A stretch of DNA of 64,000 bases, taken from assembly GCA_004297225.1 (NCBI GenBank), contig SCUI01000003.1, positions 87,586 through 151,585 on the forward strand. Direction: 5' to 3'. Shown here piece after piece: positions 1-9,831 of this stretch. The translations under genes and the position numbers were made by a program. The notes beneath the pieces were generated by a model that saw only the letters and a list, made by a program, of their open reading frames with translations, ran no database searches and was not told where the DNA came from. Each line of letters starts with the position of its first letter. The first letter of the stretch is position 1. This stretch comes from Lysobacteraceae bacterium. Lineage in GTDB: Bacteria > Pseudomonadota > Gammaproteobacteria > Xanthomonadales > Xanthomonadaceae.

Positions 1-1402
1 TGCCCCGCAAGGCGGACAAACGGGCCGCCAGCACCATGCCCACGGCGACGGCTTCGCCGTGGTTCAGCGCCGCGGCGCGTCCATAGCCCTGCTCGGCCTC
101 GATCGCGTGGGCGAAGGTGTGGCCGAAGTTGAGCAACGCGCGCTCGCCGCGCTCGTGCGGGTCGCGCTCCACGATCGCGACCTTGTGCGCGCAGCTCCGG
201 GCGATCGCCTCGGCCAGCACCTCGGCATCGCGCGCCAGCAGGAGCCCGGCGTTCGCGGCGAGCCACTCGAGGAAGCGGGCGTCGCGGATCGCGCCGTACT
301 TGACCACTTCCGACAGGCCCGCGCGCAGTTCGCGGTCGGGCAGGGTGGCGAGCGTGCTGGTGTCGGCGAACACCGCGCGCGGCGGATAGAAGGCGCCGAC
401 CAGGTTCTTGCCCTGCGGCACGTCGATCGCGGTCTTGCCGCCGACCGAGGAATCGACCATGGCCAGCAGCGAGGTCGGCAATTGCACCAGGTCGATGCCG
501 CGCATCCAGCAGGCCGCGGCGAAGCCGGCGAGGTCGCCGACCACGCCGCCACCGAGCGCGAACACGCAGGCATCGCGGGTCGCACCGAGTTCGGCGAGGT
601 CGGTCAGCAGGTCGGCGAACTCGTCCAGCGACTTGGACTTCTCCCCGGGTGCCACGATGCTGACCCGCGCCTGGAGGCGGCCGCTGGTGGTCAGCGCGGC
701 GAGGGTCCGCTCCGCGTACAGCGGGGCGACGTTGCCGTCGCTCGCCACCAGCGCGTGGCGGCCGCGAACCTGCGCCGCCAGGGCATTGCCGTCGTCCAGC
801 AGGCCGGGACCGATGTGGATCAGGTAGGGATGCTCGCCGCCGACCTCGATGACGTGCGCGCCGCGGCGCCCGCCCGCTTCCTTCCAGCGATAGCGCACCA
901 TTTCCTCGAGGATCTCGACCACCTGGTCCTCGGTGAGTTCATCGGTTTCCAGCCGCAGGTCCGCAACCTTGCGGTACAGCGGCGTGCGCGTCGCCGCCAG
1001 CGTGCGCAGCACGCTTTCCGGATCGCCATCCCGCAGCAGGGGGCGATGGCTGCTGCCGTCGACCCGCGCCAGCTGGCTGTCGACCTGGGCGCCCAGCCAG
1101 ACCACGCAGGCACGCGACTCGAGCAGTTCGCGATTGCCGGGATCCAGGACCACGCCGCCGCCGGTGGCCAGCACCCGGCCCACGCCGTCGAGCCGCTCGC
1201 GCAGCCGTGCGGATTCCAGCGCCCGGAAGGCATCCTCGCCGTCCTCGGCGAAGATCGCGGCAATGCTGCGTCCGGCCGCGATCTCGATGTCGTCGTCGAG
1301 GTCGCTGAACGGGAAGCCGAGCAGCGCCGCCAGGCGGCGGCCGACGGTGCTCTTGCCGGCGCCCATCGGACCGACGAGTACCAGGTTGGGAGCGGTATCC
1401 AT
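1..1402 (-). CDS. aroKB: Fused shikimate kinase / 3-dehydroquinate synthase (AroK-AroB), 3' end beyond window
   Basis: One open frame begins at the ATG at 1402 and runs off the left edge (467 codons visible). Residues 1 to about 172 are a complete shikimate kinase: P-loop GPMGAGKST at 11-19, the DLDDDIE shikimate/Mg segment, and ATGGG for substrate binding. After a linker of about ten residues the frame continues without a stop into 3-dehydroquinate synthase, with [12 protein letters not shown] and [10 protein letters not shown]. The C-terminal part of that domain is missing. The two domains catalyse steps 5 and 2 of the shikimate pathway; in E. coli they are separate adjacent genes, aroK and aroB. 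It is divergent from nadE with 73 bp between. A lost stop codon through sequencing error is the main alternative. Domain identity is secure; the fusion is read directly from the sequence. Confidence 0.9.
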   Translation of the reverse strand, partial: MDTAPNLVLVGPMGAGKSTVGRRLAALLGFPFSDLDDDIEIAAGRSIAAIFAEDGEDAFRALESARLRERLDGVGRVLATGGGVVLDPGNRELLESRACVVWLGAQVDSQLARVDGSSHRPLLRDGDPESVLRTLAATRTPLYRKVADLRLETDELTEDQVVEILEEMVRYRWKEAGGRRGAHVIEVGGEHPYLIHIGPGLLDDGNALAAQVRGRHALVASDGNVAPLYAERTLAALTTSGRLQARVSIVAPGEKSKSLDEFADLLTDLAELGATRDACVFALGGGVVGDLAGFAAACWMRGIDLVQLPTSLLAMVDSSVGGKTAIDVPQGKNLVGAFYPPRAVFADTSTLATLPDRELRAGLSEVVKYGAIRDARFLEWLAANAGLLLARDAEVLAEAIARSCAHKVAIVERDPHERGERALLNFGHTFAHAIEAEQGYGRAAALNHGEAVAVGMVLAARLSALRG

Positions 1403-1475
1403 TGGTATTCGATCTTAACGGCCATGGCGGGGCCCATATAGACTTGACGCGACTCGCACCACGGTCCGGACAGCC

Positions 1476-3134
1476 ATGACCCTGCGCCTCGCGCTCGCGC
1501 AATTCGATTTCCCGGTCGGCGACATCGAGGGCAATGCCGAACGCATCATCGCCATGGCCGCCCAGGCGCGCGACGAGCTTGGCGCGCAGTTGGTGCTGTT
1601 CCCGGAACTGGCGTTGTGCGGCTATCCGCCGGAAGACCTGCTGCTGCGCCCCGCATTCCTGGCCGACTGCGAAGCGGCCATGCGCCGGATCGCCGCGGCC
1701 ACCCGTGGCATCGTCGCGGTGGTCGGCTGGCCGGAGGCGGCGGGCGCGGTGGTCTACAACTCCGCCAGCGTGTTGCGCGACGGCGTCGTCGCCGCCACCA
1801 GCCGCAAGCGCGAATTGCCCAATTACGCGGTGTTCGACGAGCGCCGCTATTTCGACGTCGACCCCGACGGCGGCCCTTGCGTGTTCGAGGTCGAGGGCGT
1901 GCCGGTCGGCCTGCTCGTCTGCGAAGACCTGTGGTTCCCCGAGCCACTGGCGCGCACCTGCGCCGCGGGCGCGAAGCTGGTGCTCGTGCCCAACGCCTCG
2001 CCGTTCGAGCGCGACAAGCATGCGCAACGCGATGCGCTGCTGGCGCAGCGCGTCGCCGAGACCGCCCCCACCGGTGGCGCCGCGCTGGCCTACCTGAACG
2101 TGGTCGGCGGCCAGGACGCACTGGTGTTCGACGGCGCCTCGGTGCTGGCCGACGGCGACGGCGTGGTGCATCCGGCGGCGGCCGCGTTCATCGACGAGTG
2201 GCTGGTCGCGGATTTCGATCCGAAGACCCTGCGCTTCCGCGCGGTGCAATGGACCGTGGACGGCGACGAGAGCCGCGACGCGCTGTGCTGGCGCGCACTG
2301 GTGCGCGGGATACGCGATTACTTCTCGAAGAACGGTTTCTCGCAGGCATGGCTGGGCCTGTCGGGCGGCATCGACTCGGCCCTGGTGCTGGCGCTGGCGG
2401 TGGATGCGCTGGGCGAGGACAACGTCACCGCCGTGCGCATGCCGTCGCGCTACACCGCCGGCCTGTCCAACGACCTGGCCGACGAGCAGTGCCGGTCGCT
2501 GGGCGTGCGGCTGCTGTCGATTCCCATCGAGCAACCGTTCCAGGGCTTCCTCGACGCGCTGGCCGGGACCTTCGAGGGCCGGCCGGTCGACACCACCGAG
2601 GAGAACCTGCAGTCGCGCAGCCGCGGCGCCGTGCTGATGGCATTGTCGAACAAGTTCGGCGGGCTGGTGCTGACCACCGGCAACAAGAGCGAGTACGCGG
2701 TCGGCTATGCGACGATCTACGGCGACATGTGCGGCGGCTACGCGCCGCTCAAGGATGTCTACAAGACGGAGGTCTACGCGCTGGCGCGCTGGCGCAACAC
2801 CGTCGGCGGCAGCGCCCCCAACGGCGGGCCGGTCATTCCGACCGGGGTCATCGAGCGGCCGCCCTCGGCGGAATTGCGCGCCAACCAGCTCGACCAGGAC
2901 TCGCTTCCGCCCTACGACGTGCTCGACGCGATCCTGCTGCGGCACGTCGACCAGGAGCAGTCGGGCGAGGAGATCGTCGCGGCGGGGTTCGACGCGGCGG
3001 TCGTGGAGCGGGTGCTGGAGCTGGTGCGCACCAGCGAATGGAAGCGCCACCAGTCGGCGCCGGGGCCGAAGGTCTCGCGGCGCGCTTTCGGGCGCGAGCG
3101 CCGCTACCCGATCACCAACGGCTACCGCGCGTAG
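1476..3134 (+). CDS. nadE: Glutamine-dependent NAD+ synthetase
   Basis: This 552-residue enzyme amidates nicotinic acid adenine dinucleotide to NAD+, using glutamine and ATP. Residues 1 to about 260 form a nitrilase-type glutaminase domain with the Glu-Lys-Cys triad visible at E44 ([10 protein letters not shown]), K111 (KRELPNY) and C149 (LLVCEDLW). The synthetase half carries the PP-loop SGGIDS at 296-301. Length and order fit the two-domain type found in many gammaproteobacteria. The ATG at 1476 is followed at once by the first nitrilase beta strand. It converges on bamD, and its TAG stop lies inside a GTAG palindrome at 3131-3188. Confidence 0.96.
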   Translation: MTLRLALAQFDFPVGDIEGNAERIIAMAAQARDELGAQLVLFPELALCGYPPEDLLLRPAFLADCEAAMRRIAAATRGIVAVVGWPEAAGAVVYNSASVLRDGVVAATSRKRELPNYAVFDERRYFDVDPDGGPCVFEVEGVPVGLLVCEDLWFPEPLARTCAAGAKLVLVPNASPFERDKHAQRDALLAQRVAETAPTGGAALAYLNVVGGQDALVFDGASVLADGDGVVHPAAAAFIDEWLVADFDPKTLRFRAVQWTVDGDESRDALCWRALVRGIRDYFSKNGFSQAWLGLSGGIDSALVLALAVDALGEDNVTAVRMPSRYTAGLSNDLADEQCRSLGVRLLSIPIEQPFQGFLDALAGTFEGRPVDTTEENLQSRSRGAVLMALSNKFGGLVLTTGNKSEYAVGYATIYGDMCGGYAPLKDVYKTEVYALARWRNTVGGSAPNGGPVIPTGVIERPPSAELRANQLDQDSLPPYDVLDAILLRHVDQEQSGEEIVAAGFDAAVVERVLELVRTSEWKRHQSAPGPKVSRRAFGRERRYPITNGYRA

Positions 3135-3188
3135 AGCCGACCCATGGTCGGCTGACCGAGCGCGCAGCCGACCATGGGTCGGCCCTAC
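3131..3188. repeat. Dimeric GTAG-headed REP-like palindrome between convergent genes
   Basis: Two arms, 3131-3153 and 3166-3188, are inverted copies of each other at 22 of 23 positions. They begin GTAG and end CTAC and are separated by 12 bp. Each arm is itself a hairpin (GCCGAC, five-base loop, GTCGGC). This matches the layout of REP doublets and resembles the GTAG-starting repeats described in Stenotrophomonas. It fills the gap between nadE and bamD and can form a bidirectional stem-loop. The TAG of the left GTAG is the nadE stop, and the complement of the right CTAC supplies the bamD stop. A related single copy lies at 58282-58303. Confidence 0.85.
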
Positions 3189-4039
3189 TCGCTGTCCAGC
3201 GCCGACTTCTCGCCCGCGAACGGATTCAGGCGGCGCAGGCGCGAGGGATAATCCGGCCAGTCGCCGCGCAGCCACGGGTGCGCGGAGTTGTTCTTTTCCA
3301 GCACCCGGCGCGCGTCCGCGGCGAGCGTTTCGTTGCCGAGTCGCTCGTAGGCCTCGCCCATCAGCGCGACCGCGTCGTCCTGCAGGCTGCTGCCAGGGTA
3401 GGTCTCGAGCACGTGTTGCGCGCGGTTGGCCGCGGCCACCCAGGCGCCGCGGCGCAGGTAGTACAGGCCGACGTCCAGGTCGTGCCGCGCGAACATGTCG
3501 CGCAGCTGCAGCATCCGTTCACGCGCATCGCCGGCGTAGCGGCTGTTGGGATAGCGCTCGGCGACGATGCGGAAGTCGTTGTAGGCCTGCAGCGGCGTGG
3601 ACAGGTCGCGGCGGCTGGCGTCCAGCGACCAGACCTGCTGCAGGAAGATCGTGTCGCGGTCGGAATTGACCAGGCCGCGCAGGTAATAGAGGTAGGCGAT
3701 GTTGCGGTGGGTCGGGTAGGTGCGGATGAAGCGGTCGATGGTCGAGATCGCCTCTTCGTTGCGGCCGGACTTGTACTGCGCATACGCCGTTTCCACCAGC
3801 GCCTGCTCGGTATGCTCGCCGTACGGGTACTGCGCGACCAGGCGCTTGTACACGGTGATGGCGGTGGCCCAGTTGCCGTGCTCCATCTCGGTGTGGCCTT
3901 TTTCGTACAGCTCGGACACCGGCACGCCTTCGTTCGCGTCGCTGTCCTTGAACCAGCCCTTCACCCGCGTGCAGCCGGCGGAGGTGAGGACGGCGGCCAG
4001 CAAGAGCAGCACCACCAAGCGTTGGAAGGGGCGGGACAT
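3185..4039 (-). CDS. bamD: Outer membrane assembly lipoprotein BamD
   Basis: BamD is the essential lipoprotein of the BAM complex, which inserts beta-barrel proteins into the outer membrane. The 284-residue product starts with a basic n-region, a Leu-rich core and the lipobox LTSAGC (lipidated C23). The rest is TPR-type helical pairs, including [17 protein letters not shown] and the conserved [10 protein letters not shown] segment. The ATG at 4039 puts the signal peptide at normal length; an in-frame ATG 33 bp upstream would add a Pro-rich tail. It is divergent from rluD, as in E. coli. The stop codon falls in the REP-like element. Confidence 0.95.
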   Translation of the reverse strand: MSRPFQRLVVLLLLAAVLTSAGCTRVKGWFKDSDANEGVPVSELYEKGHTEMEHGNWATAITVYKRLVAQYPYGEHTEQALVETAYAQYKSGRNEEAISTIDRFIRTYPTHRNIAYLYYLRGLVNSDRDTIFLQQVWSLDASRRDLSTPLQAYNDFRIVAERYPNSRYAGDARERMLQLRDMFARHDLDVGLYYLRRGAWVAAANRAQHVLETYPGSSLQDDAVALMGEAYERLGNETLAADARRVLEKNNSAHPWLRGDWPDYPSRLRRLNPFAGEKSALDSE

Positions 4040-4107
4040 CGCCGGGCGAGGCGGGGGCGAGCCTGGTGTCATGGGGTCGGTTCAAGGCGCCGGGGGCACG
4101 AAGGACG

Positions 4108-4113
4108 GATAAT
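4108..4113 (+). promoter_or_regulatory. Candidate -10 hexamer of rluD
   Basis: GATAAT ends 7 nt before the rluD ATG, so transcription would start at or next to the start codon (leaderless or nearly so). No good -35 box is seen. The same arrangement recurs at other genes in this window. Confidence 0.35.
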
Positions 4114-4120
4114 AGCAGCC

Positions 4121-5110
4121 ATGCCTGAAGTCCACTCCGACAAGAATGAGCCGCTCCAGGCCCGGGTCCCGGAATCGGCCGCCGGCCGCCGGTTCGACGC
4201 CGTGCTGGCCGAATTGTTCCCGCAACACTCCCGTTCGCGCCTGTCCGCCTGGATCAAGGCCGGCAACGCGCTGCTCGACGGCATGACGGCGCGGCCGCGC
4301 GACCTGGTCCGTGGCGGCGAGGCGGTGGAGCTGGACGCGCCGGCCGAGGAAACGCAGGTCCACGCCGTCGCCCAGGACATTCCCCTGGACGTGTTGTACG
4401 AGGACGACCACGTGCTGGTGCTCGACAAGCCGCCCGGGTTGGTCGTGCATCCGGGCGCCGGCAATCCCGAGGGCACCCTGGTGAACGCGCTGCTGTACCG
4501 CGATCCGCGGCTGGCGGCACTGCCGCGCGCGGGCATCGTCCATCGCCTCGACAAGGACACCTCGGGCGTGATGGTGGTGGCGCGCACGCTGGAAGCGCAC
4601 ACCGCGCTGGTGGCGCAGTTGTCCGCGCGCGAGGTTCACCGGCAGTACCTGGCGGTGGTGGTCGGCGCGCTGGTCTCCGGCGGCACCGCCGACGCCGCCA
4701 TCGACCGCCATCCGCGCGACCGCATCCGCATGGCGGTCCGCGAGGACGGCCGCGACGCGGTCACCCACTTCCGGCTGCGGGAACGCTTCCACGCGCACAC
4801 GCTGCTGGAATGCCGGCTGGAGACCGGGCGCACGCACCAGATCCGCGTGCACATGGCCCACCTCAAGCATCCGATCGTCGGCGATCCGCTGTATGGCGGA
4901 CCGCTGCGGCTGCCGCGCGGTGCCAGCGAGGCGCTGGTGGCGGCCCTGCGCGGCTTCCGCCGCCAGGCGCTGCACGCCGAAACGCTGGAGTTCCGCCACC
5001 CGGCGACGGGCGCGCCGGTGCGCACCAGCGCGCCGTTGCCCGAGGACATGCGCCTGTTGCTGGACGCGCTGCGCGAGGACACGCGCGCGCGGGCCGCCGC
5101 CGGCCGCTGA
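4121..5110 (+). CDS. rluD: 23S rRNA pseudouridine synthase RluD
   Basis: RluD makes pseudouridines 1911, 1915 and 1917 in helix 69 of 23S rRNA. The 329-residue protein has an N-terminal S4 RNA-binding domain (about 17-80) and the RluA-family catalytic domain. HRLDKDTSG at 141-149 gives the catalytic Asp144, and RTHQIRVHM is the conserved downstream motif. The ATG at 4121 gives the expected length. bamD is divergent, and pgeF follows with a TGATG overlap, matching the E. coli order bamD / rluD-pgeF. RluA/RluC paralogues share the fold, but the context settles the assignment. Confidence 0.95.
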   Translation: MPEVHSDKNEPLQARVPESAAGRRFDAVLAELFPQHSRSRLSAWIKAGNALLDGMTARPRDLVRGGEAVELDAPAEETQVHAVAQDIPLDVLYEDDHVLVLDKPPGLVVHPGAGNPEGTLVNALLYRDPRLAALPRAGIVHRLDKDTSGVMVVARTLEAHTALVAQLSAREVHRQYLAVVVGALVSGGTADAAIDRHPRDRIRMAVREDGRDAVTHFRLRERFHAHTLLECRLETGRTHQIRVHMAHLKHPIVGDPLYGGPLRLPRGASEALVAALRGFRRQALHAETLEFRHPATGAPVRTSAPLPEDMRLLLDALREDTRARAAAGR

Positions 5111-5889
5111 TGCGCGACGAAGCCTTGCTGGCGAGCATGTTGCCGGCGGACTGGCCGGCGCCGCCGGGGGTGCGGGCGCTCACCACGCTGCGCGGCCCGG
5201 CGGGCGATTCGCAACCGCCGTTCGATGCGCTGGACCTGGGCTTGCGCAACGGCGACGACACGGCCGTGGTGCAGGGCAATCGCGCGCGCCTGGCGCGCGG
5301 ACTCGCGTTGCCGTCGACGCCGCGCTGGCTGCGCCAGGTGCACGGGACGAGCGTCGTGGTGGAACCCGTGGCGGGCGACGAACCCGAAGCCGACGCCGCC
5401 GTGTCGTGCACGCCGGGCACGGTGCTGGCCATCCTCACCGCCGATTGCCTGCCGGTGGTGCTGGCCAGCAGCGACGGCCGCTGGATCGGGGCGGCCCACG
5501 CCGGTTGGCGCGGTCTCGCCTCGGGCGTGCTGGAAGCCACGGTGGCGGCGATGCAGCCGCCACCGGAAACGTTGCTTGCGTGGCTGGGACCCGCCGCGGG
5601 CCCGGACGAATACGAGGTCGGTGCCGAAGTACACGATGCCTTCGTCGCCCGCGACCCGCAGGCCCGGGCCGCCTTCGCGCCGACCCGCCCGGGCCACTGG
5701 CACGTCGACCTGTACCAGCTCGCCCGCCAGCGCCTGCACAAGGCGGGCCTTGCCGCCCGCGCGATCCACGGTGGCGGCCTGTGCACCATCTCCGATCCGG
5801 CCCGCTTCTATTCCCATCGCCGCGACCAGCGCACCGGTCGCATGGCCACCCTGGTCTGGCGTCAGGCCGCGGCGAGGGAGGCGAGGTAG
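5110..5889 (+). CDS. pgeF: Multicopper-polyphenol-oxidase-like purine nucleoside phosphorylase (YfiH/LACC1 family)
   Basis: This 259-residue protein belongs to the DUF152 / LACC1 family, whose members act on purine nucleosides; E. coli YfiH (PgeF) has also been linked to peptidoglycan precursor editing. The family metal/active-site residues are present: H78 (RQVHG), C113 (TADCLPVV) and H130 (HAGWRGL). The C-terminal GGLCTIS motif is also there. The ATG overlaps the rluD stop (TGATG), so translation is probably coupled. The last 28 bp overlap the convergent otsA. In E. coli clpB follows directly; here the trehalose genes and a membrane flavoprotein lie between. Confidence 0.9.
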   Translation: MRDEALLASMLPADWPAPPGVRALTTLRGPAGDSQPPFDALDLGLRNGDDTAVVQGNRARLARGLALPSTPRWLRQVHGTSVVVEPVAGDEPEADAAVSCTPGTVLAILTADCLPVVLASSDGRWIGAAHAGWRGLASGVLEATVAAMQPPPETLLAWLGPAAGPDEYEVGAEVHDAFVARDPQARAAFAPTRPGHWHVDLYQLARQRLHKAGLAARAIHGGGLCTISDPARFYSHRRDQRTGRMATLVWRQAAAREAR

Positions 5890-7244
5890 GCGTGGCGCCA
5901 GGCGGCGATGTCGTGGACCGAGAGATAGTCGAACATCGCGCGCCAGCGTTCGCGGCGTTCGCGTAGCGGCATCCTGGCGGCCGTGGCGATCGCGTCGGCG
6001 ACGCCGTCGAGGTCGTAGGGATTGACGATCAGCGCGCTGTCCAGCTCGCGCGCGGCGCCGGCGAAAGTGGACAGCACCAGCACGCCGGGATCCTCCGGAT
6101 CCTGCGCCGCGACGAATTCCTTCGCCACCAGGTTCATGCCGTCGCGCAGCGGCGTCACCAGGCCCACGCGCGCCAGCCGGTAGAAGCCAGTCAGGGTGGG
6201 ATGGGCGTAGTTGCGGTTGACGTAGCGCACCGGGGTCCAGTCCGGCTCGGCGTGCGCGCCATTGATGTGGCCTGCAAGCTGTTCCAGCTCCTGCCGCAAC
6301 TCGCGGTACTCGGCGACGTCCGCGCGCGAGACCGGCGCGATCTGCAGGAAGGTGAGCTCCCCCAGCTGGTCGGGATGGCGCTTGAGGTAACGCTCGAATG
6401 CGCGGAACCGCTCCGGCAGGCCCTTGGAATAGTCCAGCCGGTCGACGCCGATCGCCAGCGCGCGGCCGGACAGGCTCTCCCGCAGGCGCTTGACGCTGGC
6501 CTTGTCCACCGCGTCCGCGGCTTGCCGCGCGATGCGTCCCGTGTCGATGCTGATGGGGAACGCCCCTGCCCGCAACAGGCGGCCACCCGCGGTCTCCAGC
6601 AGGCCCGGCGCGACCACGTTGCCGCGGCCGAACAGGCGCACGTAGTCCTGGAAGCGCTCGAGGTCGCGCTGCGTCTGGAATCCCACCAGGTCGTACGCCG
6701 ACAGGCCTTCGAACAACCGGCCGTGCTGCGGCAGCGCCGCCAGCAGGTCGGAGGACGGCATCGGCACGTGCAGGAAGAAGCCGAGCTTGCAGCGCACGCC
6801 GCGCTCGCGCAGCAGCGATGCCAGCGGGATCAGGTGGTAGTCGTGCACCCACACCAGGTCGCCGTCGCGCAGGCGTGGCGCCAGCTTTTCCGCGAACAGG
6901 GCGTTGACCCGGCGGTAGGCCGCATAGGTTTCCCGGCTGTAGTCCACCAGGTCCATGCGGAAGTGCAGCAACGGCCACAGCGAGCGGTTGGCGAAGCCGT
7001 TGTAATAGTCGGCGTGGTCGCGGCGCGACAGGTCGATGGTGACGTAGTCGATGCCACCCTCCGTCTGTTCGTGCAGCATGCCCGAGCGCACCGGGTCGAT
7101 CTTGCCGCTCCAGCCGAACCACAGGCCGCCGCGTTGCTCCGTGGCCTGGTCCTCGAGCGCGTCCTGCAATGCCACGGCGAGCCCGCCCGCCCGGTTCTCG
7201 CCGGGTAGCGCGACGCGGTTGGAGACGACGACGAGGCGGCTCAT
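5862..7244 (-). CDS. otsA: Alpha,alpha-trehalose-phosphate synthase (UDP-forming)
   Basis: OtsA transfers glucose from UDP-glucose to glucose-6-phosphate to give trehalose-6-phosphate. The 460-residue product is a full-length GT20 enzyme. It begins [10 protein letters not shown], contains [10 protein letters not shown] (glucose-6-phosphate site region), [15 protein letters not shown], and [11 protein letters not shown] near the donor site. It is the last gene of the minus-strand order otsB, GH15, otsA, with 10 bp after the GH15 stop. Its 3' end overlaps pgeF by 28 bp in a convergent arrangement, so read-through transcripts would be antisense to each other. Confidence 0.95.
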   Translation of the reverse strand: MSRLVVVSNRVALPGENRAGGLAVALQDALEDQATEQRGGLWFGWSGKIDPVRSGMLHEQTEGGIDYVTIDLSRRDHADYYNGFANRSLWPLLHFRMDLVDYSRETYAAYRRVNALFAEKLAPRLRDGDLVWVHDYHLIPLASLLRERGVRCKLGFFLHVPMPSSDLLAALPQHGRLFEGLSAYDLVGFQTQRDLERFQDYVRLFGRGNVVAPGLLETAGGRLLRAGAFPISIDTGRIARQAADAVDKASVKRLRESLSGRALAIGVDRLDYSKGLPERFRAFERYLKRHPDQLGELTFLQIAPVSRADVAEYRELRQELEQLAGHINGAHAEPDWTPVRYVNRNYAHPTLTGFYRLARVGLVTPLRDGMNLVAKEFVAAQDPEDPGVLVLSTFAGAARELDSALIVNPYDLDGVADAIATAARMPLRERRERWRAMFDYLSVHDIAAWRHAYLASLAAA

Positions 7245-7254
7245 GCGGGCATGC

Positions 7255-9030
7255 CTAGATCGCGTCCTGCCAGGGCCGGCTCAGCGCCATCGCGGCGATG
7301 ATCAGGCCCACGTGCGAGTACGTCTGCGGGAAATTGCCCCATTGCTCGCCGCTGTCGAAGGCGAGGTCCTCGGACATCAGCCCGAGGCCGTTCCGCCGCG
7401 CCAGCACGTGGCCGAACATCTCGCGCGCCTCGTCCTTGCGGCCGATCGACGCCAGCGCATCGATGTACCAGAACGTGCAGATGGTAAAGCTGGTTTCCGG
7501 CGTGCCGAAGTCGTCGGGCGCGATGTAGCGGAACAGGCCGTTGCCGCGCTTGAGCTCGCGGCCGATCGCCTCGACCGTGGCGACGAAGCGCGGATCGCGC
7601 GCCTCGACGAAGCCCAGGTCGGCCAGGAGCAGCAGCGAGGCATCCAGGCGCTCGCCGCCGAACGCATCGGCGAAATGGCCCTGCGAATCGTTCCAGGCTT
7701 CCCGCAGCACCCGCTCGCGGATGGTGGCGGCGCGCACGCGCCAATGCGCCTCGCGTTCCTCGAGGCCGAGCTGGCGCGCGATGCGCGCAAGCCGGTCGCA
7801 TGCGGCCCAGCACATCACCGCGGAGTAGGTGTGCACGTGGGCGATGCCCCGGAACTCCCAGAGGCCGGCGTCGGGCTGGTCGTGGAGCTGGAACGCGCGT
7901 TCGCCCAGGGGCTCCAGGCGCTCGAACATGGCCTGGTCGCCGCGGTGGCGCAGGCGCTGGTCGAAGAACAGCTGCGCGGAGGCCAGCACCACCGACCCGT
8001 AGACGTCGTGCTGCTTCTGCAACCAGGCCAGGTTGCCGCGGCGCACCGGCCCCATGCCGCGGTAGCCGGCCAGGCTTTCCACGGTTTCCTCCGCCAGTGA
8101 CCTCTCGAAACCGATGCCGTAGACCGGCTGCAATTCCGGGTCGTCCCTGGCGACGACGTTGAAGATGTAGCGGATGTACTCCTCCATGCTGCGGGTGGCG
8201 CCCAGGCGGTTGAGCGCGCGCACCACGAAGGCCGCATCGCGCAGCCAGCAGTAGCGGTAGTCCCAGTTGCGCGCAGTGCAGGGTGCCTCCGGGATCGAGG
8301 TGGTCAGCGCGGCGATGATCCCGCCGGTGTCCTCGTACTGGCAGAGTTTCAGGGTGATCGCGCTGCGGATGATCGCGTCCTGGAACTCCAGCGGCAGCGA
8401 CAGGTACCGGACCCACTCCAGCCAGTATTCCTCGGTCTGCTGCTGGGCGTCCTCGACGAAGCGCGGCAATGGCTGGGTGAGGGTTTCGTCCGGGCCGAGC
8501 ACGAAGCGCAACTCGCGGTCGAGCACGAACGGCAGCTCGTGGCGGAGCAGTCGCAATGGCGCGTCAGTGGTCAGGCGCAGGGTCATCCCGGGCAACAGGT
8601 GGCGGATGTGGTTGCTGCCCCAGGTGCGTTCGGGGACGCGGGCGCCCCACTCGGCGAGCGGGCGCAGGCGCACGCGCACCCGCGGGCTGCCGGCCAGCGG
8701 GCGGATGCGTCGCATCAGCATCACCGGGCGATAGAAGCGGCCGTGCTGGCGCCAGCGTGGCGCGAAATCGATCTGTTCGACGGTGCCGCCATGCGCATCG
8801 TGCAGCAGCGTTCGCAGGATCGCCGTGTTGGGCAGGTAATGCTGCTCGGAGGAGGCGAAGTCCTCCAGCTCCACCGCCCATTCGCCGCCGTCGATCTTCG
8901 GTTCGAGCAAGGCGCAGAACGCCGGGTCGCCGTCGAAGGCGGGCAGGCAGCACCACACCACGCGCCCGCGCGCGTCGAGCAGCGCGCCGAAACTGCCGTT
9001 GCCCACCAGCCCGAGTTCGAGGCTGTTCAT
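7255..9030 (-). CDS. Glycoside hydrolase family 15 protein (glucoamylase/trehalase-like)
   Basis: A 591-residue cytoplasmic protein with the two-part GH15 layout: an N-terminal beta-sandwich (about 1-240) opening with LGLVGNGSFGALLD, then an (alpha/alpha)6 barrel containing the family signature WDYRYCWLRDAAF. GH15 covers glucoamylases, glucodextranases and bacterial/archaeal trehalases. Sitting between otsB and otsA with an ATGA overlap to otsB, it probably acts in trehalose turnover or on an alpha-glucan linked to it. Substrate cannot be read from sequence alone. No signal peptide is seen, which argues against an extracellular amylase. Confidence 0.85.
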   Translation of the reverse strand: MNSLELGLVGNGSFGALLDARGRVVWCCLPAFDGDPAFCALLEPKIDGGEWAVELEDFASSEQHYLPNTAILRTLLHDAHGGTVEQIDFAPRWRQHGRFYRPVMLMRRIRPLAGSPRVRVRLRPLAEWGARVPERTWGSNHIRHLLPGMTLRLTTDAPLRLLRHELPFVLDRELRFVLGPDETLTQPLPRFVEDAQQQTEEYWLEWVRYLSLPLEFQDAIIRSAITLKLCQYEDTGGIIAALTTSIPEAPCTARNWDYRYCWLRDAAFVVRALNRLGATRSMEEYIRYIFNVVARDDPELQPVYGIGFERSLAEETVESLAGYRGMGPVRRGNLAWLQKQHDVYGSVVLASAQLFFDQRLRHRGDQAMFERLEPLGERAFQLHDQPDAGLWEFRGIAHVHTYSAVMCWAACDRLARIARQLGLEEREAHWRVRAATIRERVLREAWNDSQGHFADAFGGERLDASLLLLADLGFVEARDPRFVATVEAIGRELKRGNGLFRYIAPDDFGTPETSFTICTFWYIDALASIGRKDEAREMFGHVLARRNGLGLMSEDLAFDSGEQWGNFPQTYSHVGLIIAAMALSRPWQDAI

Positions 9031-9779
9031 GCCGCGACTCCCTCGATGAGCCAGCGACGCACCGCTTCGGGCCCGGGCAAGGCGAAGTGCGCGGCGCTGG
9101 GCTCGCGGTCGCCGACCAGCACGCTGATGCCGGCGCGCGCGTTGACCACGGCGAAGCCGCTTTCATCGGTGATGTCGTCGCCGGCGAACACAGGCACGCG
9201 GCCGCGGAACGGCGGTTCCGCGAGCAGGGCCTCGATCGCGTTGCCCTTGTCGCTGCCGTCGGGACGCAACTCGACCACGTGGTTGCCGTGCTGCAGGCGA
9301 TACCCGGGCAGCCTCGGCAATGCCGCCTCGGCGAAGCCGCGCAGGGATTCCTTCGCTTCGGGCGCGCCACGCCAGTGCAGTCCCAGCGCGACACCCTTGT
9401 CCTCCACCAGCGCGCCGGGGAATCGCGCCGCGATGCCGTGCGCCTCCGCGCGCACCGAATCCATGACCACGGGCCGTTCCGGCGGCGGCGAGCTGGCATT
9501 GCCATTGCGGCGCTCGAGTCCGTGCAGGCCCGCGCCTGAAAAGCGGGCCGGCGCGAACAAGGCATCGAGCCCGGCCAGCGGTCGCCCGCTGACCAGCGCC
9601 AATGCACCGCCGAGGCGATCGCCAAGCGCCTGCAGCGTGGCGAGCAACCGTGGCGGGACGCGCACGGCGTCGGGCTGGTCGGCCAGGTCGAGCAGGCACC
9701 CGTCCACGTCCAGGAACAGGGCCCAATCGTCGGCGGGTGCGGGCGGACGCGGTCGTGTCGCTACTTGGCGTGCAGGCAT
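9027..9779 (-). CDS. otsB: Trehalose-6-phosphate phosphatase
   Basis: OtsB dephosphorylates trehalose-6-phosphate to trehalose. The 250-residue protein is a HAD-superfamily phosphatase: LFLDVDGCL gives the nucleophile Asp24 and acid/base Asp26, ALVSGRP is motif II, and AGDDITDESGF is the C-terminal metal-binding motif. It is first in the trehalose cassette; its TGA overlaps the GH15 ATG. A -10-like CACAAT ends 6 nt before the ATG at 9779. The N-terminal 18 residues are Pro/Arg-rich and may be partly non-functional, with later starts possible. Confidence 0.93.
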   Translation of the reverse strand: MPARQVATRPRPPAPADDWALFLDVDGCLLDLADQPDAVRVPPRLLATLQALGDRLGGALALVSGRPLAGLDALFAPARFSGAGLHGLERRNGNASSPPPERPVVMDSVRAEAHGIAARFPGALVEDKGVALGLHWRGAPEAKESLRGFAEAALPRLPGYRLQHGNHVVELRPDGSDKGNAIEALLAEPPFRGRVPVFAGDDITDESGFAVVNARAGISVLVGDREPSAAHFALPGPEAVRRWLIEGVAA

Positions 9780-9785
9780 CGCGTC

Positions 9786-9791
9786 ATTGTG
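9786..9791 (-). promoter_or_regulatory. Candidate -10 hexamer of otsB
   Basis: Read on the minus strand, CACAAT ends 6 nt before the otsB ATG, so the transcript would start at or beside the start codon. No -35 match is visible. It fits the pattern at several other genes here. Confidence 0.3.
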
Positions 9792-9831
9792 GACGCGCGC
9801 GCGTTAGGCTCGCGTTCACGCGTTGCACGCG

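Noticed and set aside
939..3275. A 778-codon minus-strand open frame opposite nadE and overlapping aroK
   Set aside because: It is antisense to nadE and out of frame with aroK; composition is typical of a GC-bias shadow and no motif is present.
1616..4120. An extended plus-strand frame leading into rluD
   Set aside because: The region before 4121 lies in the wrong frame of nadE and antisense to bamD and is Arg/Gly-rich nonsense; only the part from 4121 encodes RluD.
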